Below are positions 60,891-64,000 of a stretch of 64,000 bases of DNA, one piece after another. Within the stretch, counting starts at the first letter, position 1, and every line of letters starts with the position of its first letter. The notes below the pieces were generated by a model that was not told where the DNA came from, ran no database searches, and worked only from the letters and a program-made list of their open reading frames with translations. The stretch is taken from positions 13,407,759 to 13,471,758 of the forward strand of contig CM042089.1 in assembly GCA_023512835.1 (NCBI GenBank). Reading direction: 5' to 3'. The position numbers were made by a program, and so were the translations under genes. This stretch comes from Taxillus chinensis (taxonomy: Eukaryota; Streptophyta; Magnoliopsida; Santalales; Loranthaceae).

Positions 60891-60897
60891 CCTAAAT

Positions 60898-61200
60898 GAT
60901 GCCCTTAATTCTCCACACACCACGGCTATACACGACAATATGTGAATCATCAGGCTGGCGGGCCTCCACCTCTCTCCTCACCTCCTCATCAACAACATTA
61001 ATGTGGTCGTTGGACAAGCATTCCGCCACCACCAGGCCCTCCCCTATACCCTTGTGGCCAAGAACTACCCTGGAGTCCCCGAGATTAGCCGCATACAAAA
61101 TGTCGTTAGAAATGGCACCTACCAGACAACACGACCCAACAGACGTGATCTGTGGCCGCGCTTGAAACGACTGCTTCACCAAATGTAAAACTCCTCCTTG
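60898..61200 (-). pseudogene. Captured PP2C phosphatase fragment
   Basis: The open frame reads VLHLVKQSFQARPQITSVGS, then CCLVGAISNDILYAANLGDS with the conserved GDSR motif. It ends DDSHIVVYSRGVWRIKGII. These belong to the central part of a plant clade-D-like protein phosphatase 2C. At the 3' edge the expected CAG before a GT donor reads TAG|GTATAC, so a splice donor remains but the frame ends. The metal-binding N-terminal DGHGG and the C-terminal aspartates are missing. The phosphatase-like region is open from end to end. Confidence 0.88.
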
Positions 61201-61447
61201 GAAACCGAAGAACTCGAAGGGGAGGCCAAGTGAAATTGAAGAGACGTTTCCCAATGAGCTGGAGGGCTTCCACGGGAGTAGCAGTGCGTAACTCGGACCT
61301 CCGACCCAACGAAGACACGTTGAATGTCCTCCTTTCGGAGCAGATCCAGAAGCCCCTAATTTCCGGTGTGATCTGTAGTAGAAAGAGGGGTGAGTGTGGT
61401 GATGGAGATAAGCAACGAGAAGGACACAAGAGGATTGAGGTTCAGGG

Positions 61448-61700
61448 AGGGAACTGCGGGCTCAGGACCTGATGCTATACGGCCTTGCACAGTGCTATGG
61501 AGACATCACTTCGGTCGATTGCGTGGTATGCTTTGCCGCGGCACGTACTAATATTCCGGCATGCTTCCCTCCAACTTCTGGCCGTTTGTATCTGGATGGT
61601 TGCTTCATCCGACATGAGAACTACCGGTTCTGTGAGGAATATAAGGGGCCAAAGGACAGGATTGTCTGCGGGAATGGAACCCGAAAGAGCTCCGCACATG
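61448..61700 (+). pseudogene. Captured DUF26/Gnk2 cysteine-rich receptor-like fragment
   Basis: After GTAGSGPDA and a small frame slip near 61473 it reads LYGLAQCYGDITSVDCVVCF, AAARTNIPACFPPTSGRLYL and DGCFIRHENYRFCEEYKGP. This is the C-x8-C-x2-C core plus the following block of a Gnk2 (stress-antifungal, DUF26) domain, as in cysteine-rich receptor-like kinases or secretory proteins. The orientation is opposite to the PP2C and kinase fragments. No kinase domain follows. Confidence 0.88.
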
Positions 61701-61983
61701 GGAGAGGAAGAAATTAGATATCGACCTAGGGTTGTCGGTGGAAATTAAAAAGGGACGGAAATTAATTATGCTGGTGTTTGGGACGGAAATTACTTCCTCC
61801 GTTTACAAAATATGTAAATTTTAATTTATTTTAAAATTTAAATTTAAATTTTGTTGGTTTGGGACGATTATCGAATTTGTAAATTTTGAGGTATTTGGGG
61901 ACGGTAAATTTTGTCCCTAATTGGGGACAATTAATAATCTGTCCCAATTTTGGTCTCAATAGCCCATTTTTTTTGTAGTGATT

Positions 61984-62706
61984 TGTCAATTGTTTCATTT
62001 TTTACCCAATCTTATCTTGAGTTCAATCCATTTCCTCATGCAACTAATATGTTCATCACTAGATTCATGACTCTTAAGTCTTTCACTAAGATTTTTCCAA
62101 TCTTTGAATCCATCACTTGGCCAAGTGAGACATGTTTCTATCTTTCTTGAATAACTTGCAACAAAAACAATACACTCTATCACAAATATTTGAATATACT
62201 AACCATTTTCTATCTTGTTTCTCTCCATTTGATAGATGTCGAATGTAATAAGAGGATGAGAAATGTCTGTTATGATCATCTAGTGGAAAGTTGACATTAG
62301 AATTTCTGATCGGGCCCTTTTCAACTAATAAGTCTCTCATAGTTTGATCAATTTCTCCCCAATTACCAAGATCATAAATATTTGAAGGCTCAATTTCCTC
62401 GTTCAAATTTAGATGTTGGTCACTCTCAGTCTCATTCTTATTCTCATTTGGATGTTGGTCACTCACAGTCTCATTCTCATTCTCATTTGGATGTTGATCA
62501 CTATCAGTCTTATTCTCATTCTCATTTGGATGTTCTTCAATTAAATTATCTACAACCAAATTATCTTCAGCCAAGCTTGAAGTCCCTACTTGTTTACTAC
62601 TAGTAATAAACTTATCAAGAGCCCCTGATTGAGATTGAATAAGTTGTTCTATCCTCTGTTTCTTTTTTCTTTTTTCAAATCCAGAAATATACTTTCTTTG
62701 AGGCAT
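61984..62706 (-). pseudogene. hAT transposase, N-terminal TTF zinc-finger part
   Basis: Starts at the ATG 62706 with MPQRKYISGFEKRKKKQRIE. A hydrophilic region contains three 13-residue repeats (HPNENENKTDSDQ type, 39-bp units at about 62420-62540). It then has IYDLGNWGEIDQTMRDLLVE and the TTF-type zinc finger WLVYSNICDRVYCFCCKLF. A 1-2 nt frameshift near 62115 precedes GFKDWKNLSERLKSHESSDE. The frame then reaches the CACTA insertion at 61983. The remainder of the protein lies at 55389-53563. Confidence 0.9.
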
Positions 62707-62989
62707 GATTATGTACCCTACAATAATATAACAAAAATAAATAAATTAAATAAGTACACAATTACATATCAACAATTCATAATTCAATTTCAAGTTTCAA
62801 CCCAAATAATTTTTAATTTCATAAACTTATAAAATACATGAAATAAAAATAAAACACAAATATTAAAATACAACAATACTATATTTAGAATAAAGCAAAG
62901 CAGTGACCCATCTAAAATTACAGCAATAATATCATGGTAATTATAAATTTATACAGCAAAAATATCAGGAGAAAAAATCAAAAACGTAC

Positions 62990-63330
62990 CAGTCCGTATC
63001 ACAATCATGGATCTGGTGCAGCGGCAGCGCCCAGCGGCGGCGGCGCAAAAATTGAAGCGGCGGCGGCGCGGTAGTGGCTCGGTGACGGTAAGCGGGGGCA
63101 GCCGGGCGTGCGGCACAGCGATCTTTGCGGCGAGTCAATGACAGGTCGACAATGGGACGCGCGGCAAAGCAAGCGGCACAGACAAGGCCGGCGGGAAGCG
63201 ACACGCCGGCGCAGCGATCAGCCACAAGATATGCGGCCACGCCAGCGGCGCGATGGTGCGAGGAGGCGTGGAGGTGGAGCGAGCAATGCGAATGCGATGG
63301 AGGGTTATGCGTTGCGTTGCGTTTGGGTTT
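62990..63330. other. GC-rich sub-terminal region of the hAT element
   Basis: A GCGGCGGCGC-rich stretch with open frames on both strands and no recognisable domain. Its position about 300 bp upstream of the transposase ATG suggests a promoter or 5' leader. The small hAT at 9619-10635 has a similar patch. Confidence 0.45.
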
Positions 63331-63974
63331 GCAGGTTTGCTGTGCGTGTCTGTGTGTCGGCGACAGCTTAAAGGAATTAAGGAAGGGTTTATTTAAAAAA
63401 ACGGGGCCCTAAATTAGGGTTTTTTGTTGGGGGCCCAAGGCCCAGGCCTTGATTGCCTGGCCTTGGGGCCGGCCCTACATGAATTCCTAAGTCCGTATGA
63501 TCGGTGTATGCTTGTGCTAGTGTAGTGTCACATTCTATCACAATTAAATTTCATTAAATTACAAATAAGACATCACATCACATTTCCATCATTAAAGGTT
63601 CACACCGGTCATTCATCCATCCACGAGATTCCCGCTACCAACTCTAGGAATTCATATCACTACTAGACAGCCATATGTGGGATCTGTGGTGTCTCTGACA
63701 ACCTGCCACATATGGGACCTGGGTTACCAACCACATAAGGGACCTGCGGCCTTTTGCCAGCCCTATGTGAGACCCGCAGTTAACCCAACCAATCTCATCA
63801 CAAAATCAACACCCATAATTAATAAATACCAATTTATCACATAGTCCACACACATAATTAATAAATACCAATTTATCACATCCACACATAATTTACAACA
63901 CCAATTCCAATCACCAAATCCACACGCATTAACACACTAACTCAGCAATCCCATAATTGGTATAACTATATATA

Positions 63975-63986
63975 TATATATATATC
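63975..63986. repeat. Short (TA)n tract
   Basis: About eight TA units near the window edge, inside the unfinished LTR. Confidence 0.6.
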
Positions 63987-64000
63987 ATCAAATAACTAAT

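Larger units (their letters stand above)
55390..61980 (-). mobile_element. CACTA (En/Spm) element carrying host gene fragments
   Basis: The left end CACTACAAAAAAAAAATTAG and right end TTTTTTTTGTAGTG are the diagnostic CACTA termini. The 3-bp duplication ATT flanks it (55387-55389 and 61981-61983). GGGACGG/CCGTCCC motifs crowd both sub-terminal regions. The interior holds a plant-transposase (Ptta/En/Spm-type) remnant, split by a solo LTR, and fragments of three host genes (GSK3-like kinase, PP2C, DUF26). No TnpD-like transposase was seen, so this is a non-autonomous, gene-carrying (Pack-type) CACTA. It sits inside the hAT transposase gene. Confidence 0.93.
53177..63478 (-). mobile_element. 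hAT transposon (autonomous type, now dead)
   Basis: The left terminus CAGGGCCGGCCCCGAGATC and right terminus GGGGCCGGCCCTA are inverted repeats with one end mismatch. A perfect 8-bp duplication CATGAATT flanks it at 53169-53176 and 63479-63486. It carries a minus-strand hAT transposase gene in two parts (62706-61984 and 55389-53563) separated by a CACTA insertion. The right sub-terminal region (62990-63330) is GC-rich and is probably the transposase promoter/5' leader. Without the CACTA insertion the element would be about 3.7 kb, a normal hAT size. Confidence 0.95.
52718..64000 (+). mobile_element. Large LTR (TGTCACGCCCC family), interrupted; runs off the window
   Basis: Starts TGTCACGCCCCCAAATCCTG, with ACTAGGAACACGACTTCCCC following. 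The order is the same as in the solo LTR at 10643 but diverged. The sequence GGTGAGCACGAATGCCCAGT near 53120 matches the same region of that LTR. It is interrupted at 53177-63478 by a hAT element and resumes at 63487. From about 63660 to 63790 it has an array of CATATGTGGGACCTG-type units. The right end is outside the window, so I cannot say whether it is solo or part of a full element. Confidence 0.75.

Overview
This window is nuclear DNA from a flowering plant, most likely a eudicot. Genes are sparse, have short exons and GT-AG introns, and sit in AT-rich sequence with TA, CT, GAA and TAA microsatellites. Transposable elements with intact target-site duplications (TSDs) fill much of the space. 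Nothing looks bacterial or organellar.

Host genes. A TSR2-like ribosome-biogenesis gene (minus, 3959-5424) and an intronless OVATE family gene (plus, 17941-18564) stand alone. A compact block at 27.5-34.6 kb holds plastid SECE1 (plus), prefoldin subunit 2 (minus, with a 5'-UTR intron) and a complete ten-coding-exon cytosolic O-acetylserine (thiol) lyase (minus, 325 codons plus stop). A mitochondrial-type uL18-like gene (minus, 50112-51372) is broken by one frameshift at a run of six G. These genes serve unrelated housekeeping and developmental roles and do not form a pathway.

Mobile DNA, left to right. There is a PIF/Harbinger-type MITE (3012-3408), two non-autonomous hAT elements (8160-9330 and 9619-10635), and a 2.4-kb solo LTR (10643-13016) that landed inside the target duplication of the second hAT. 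Next come a decayed copia reverse transcriptase (minus, about 23.2-24.3 kb), a TRIM element inside the PFD2 5'-UTR intron (29495-29843), a Harbinger-like element with a C-rich cargo (35030-35884), a decayed Ulp1-type protease (about 36.2-36.9 kb), a Ty3 integrase/chromodomain remnant split by another solo LTR (40221-41991), and a young Ty1/copia element with both LTRs (43282-49855).

The right end (52718 to beyond 64000) is a four-level nest. A large LTR is interrupted by a 10.3-kb hAT element (53177-63478). The hAT transposase gene is interrupted by a 6.6-kb CACTA element (55390-61980). The CACTA element is interrupted by an inverted 2.3-kb solo LTR (56496-58819). The three inner insertions each have a perfect target duplication. 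The CACTA element carries fragments of three host genes: a GSK3/shaggy-like kinase with its introns, a PP2C phosphatase and a DUF26 cysteine-rich receptor-like protein. It therefore looks like a Pack-CACTA that has collected parts of signalling genes. This nest is the most interesting structure in the window.
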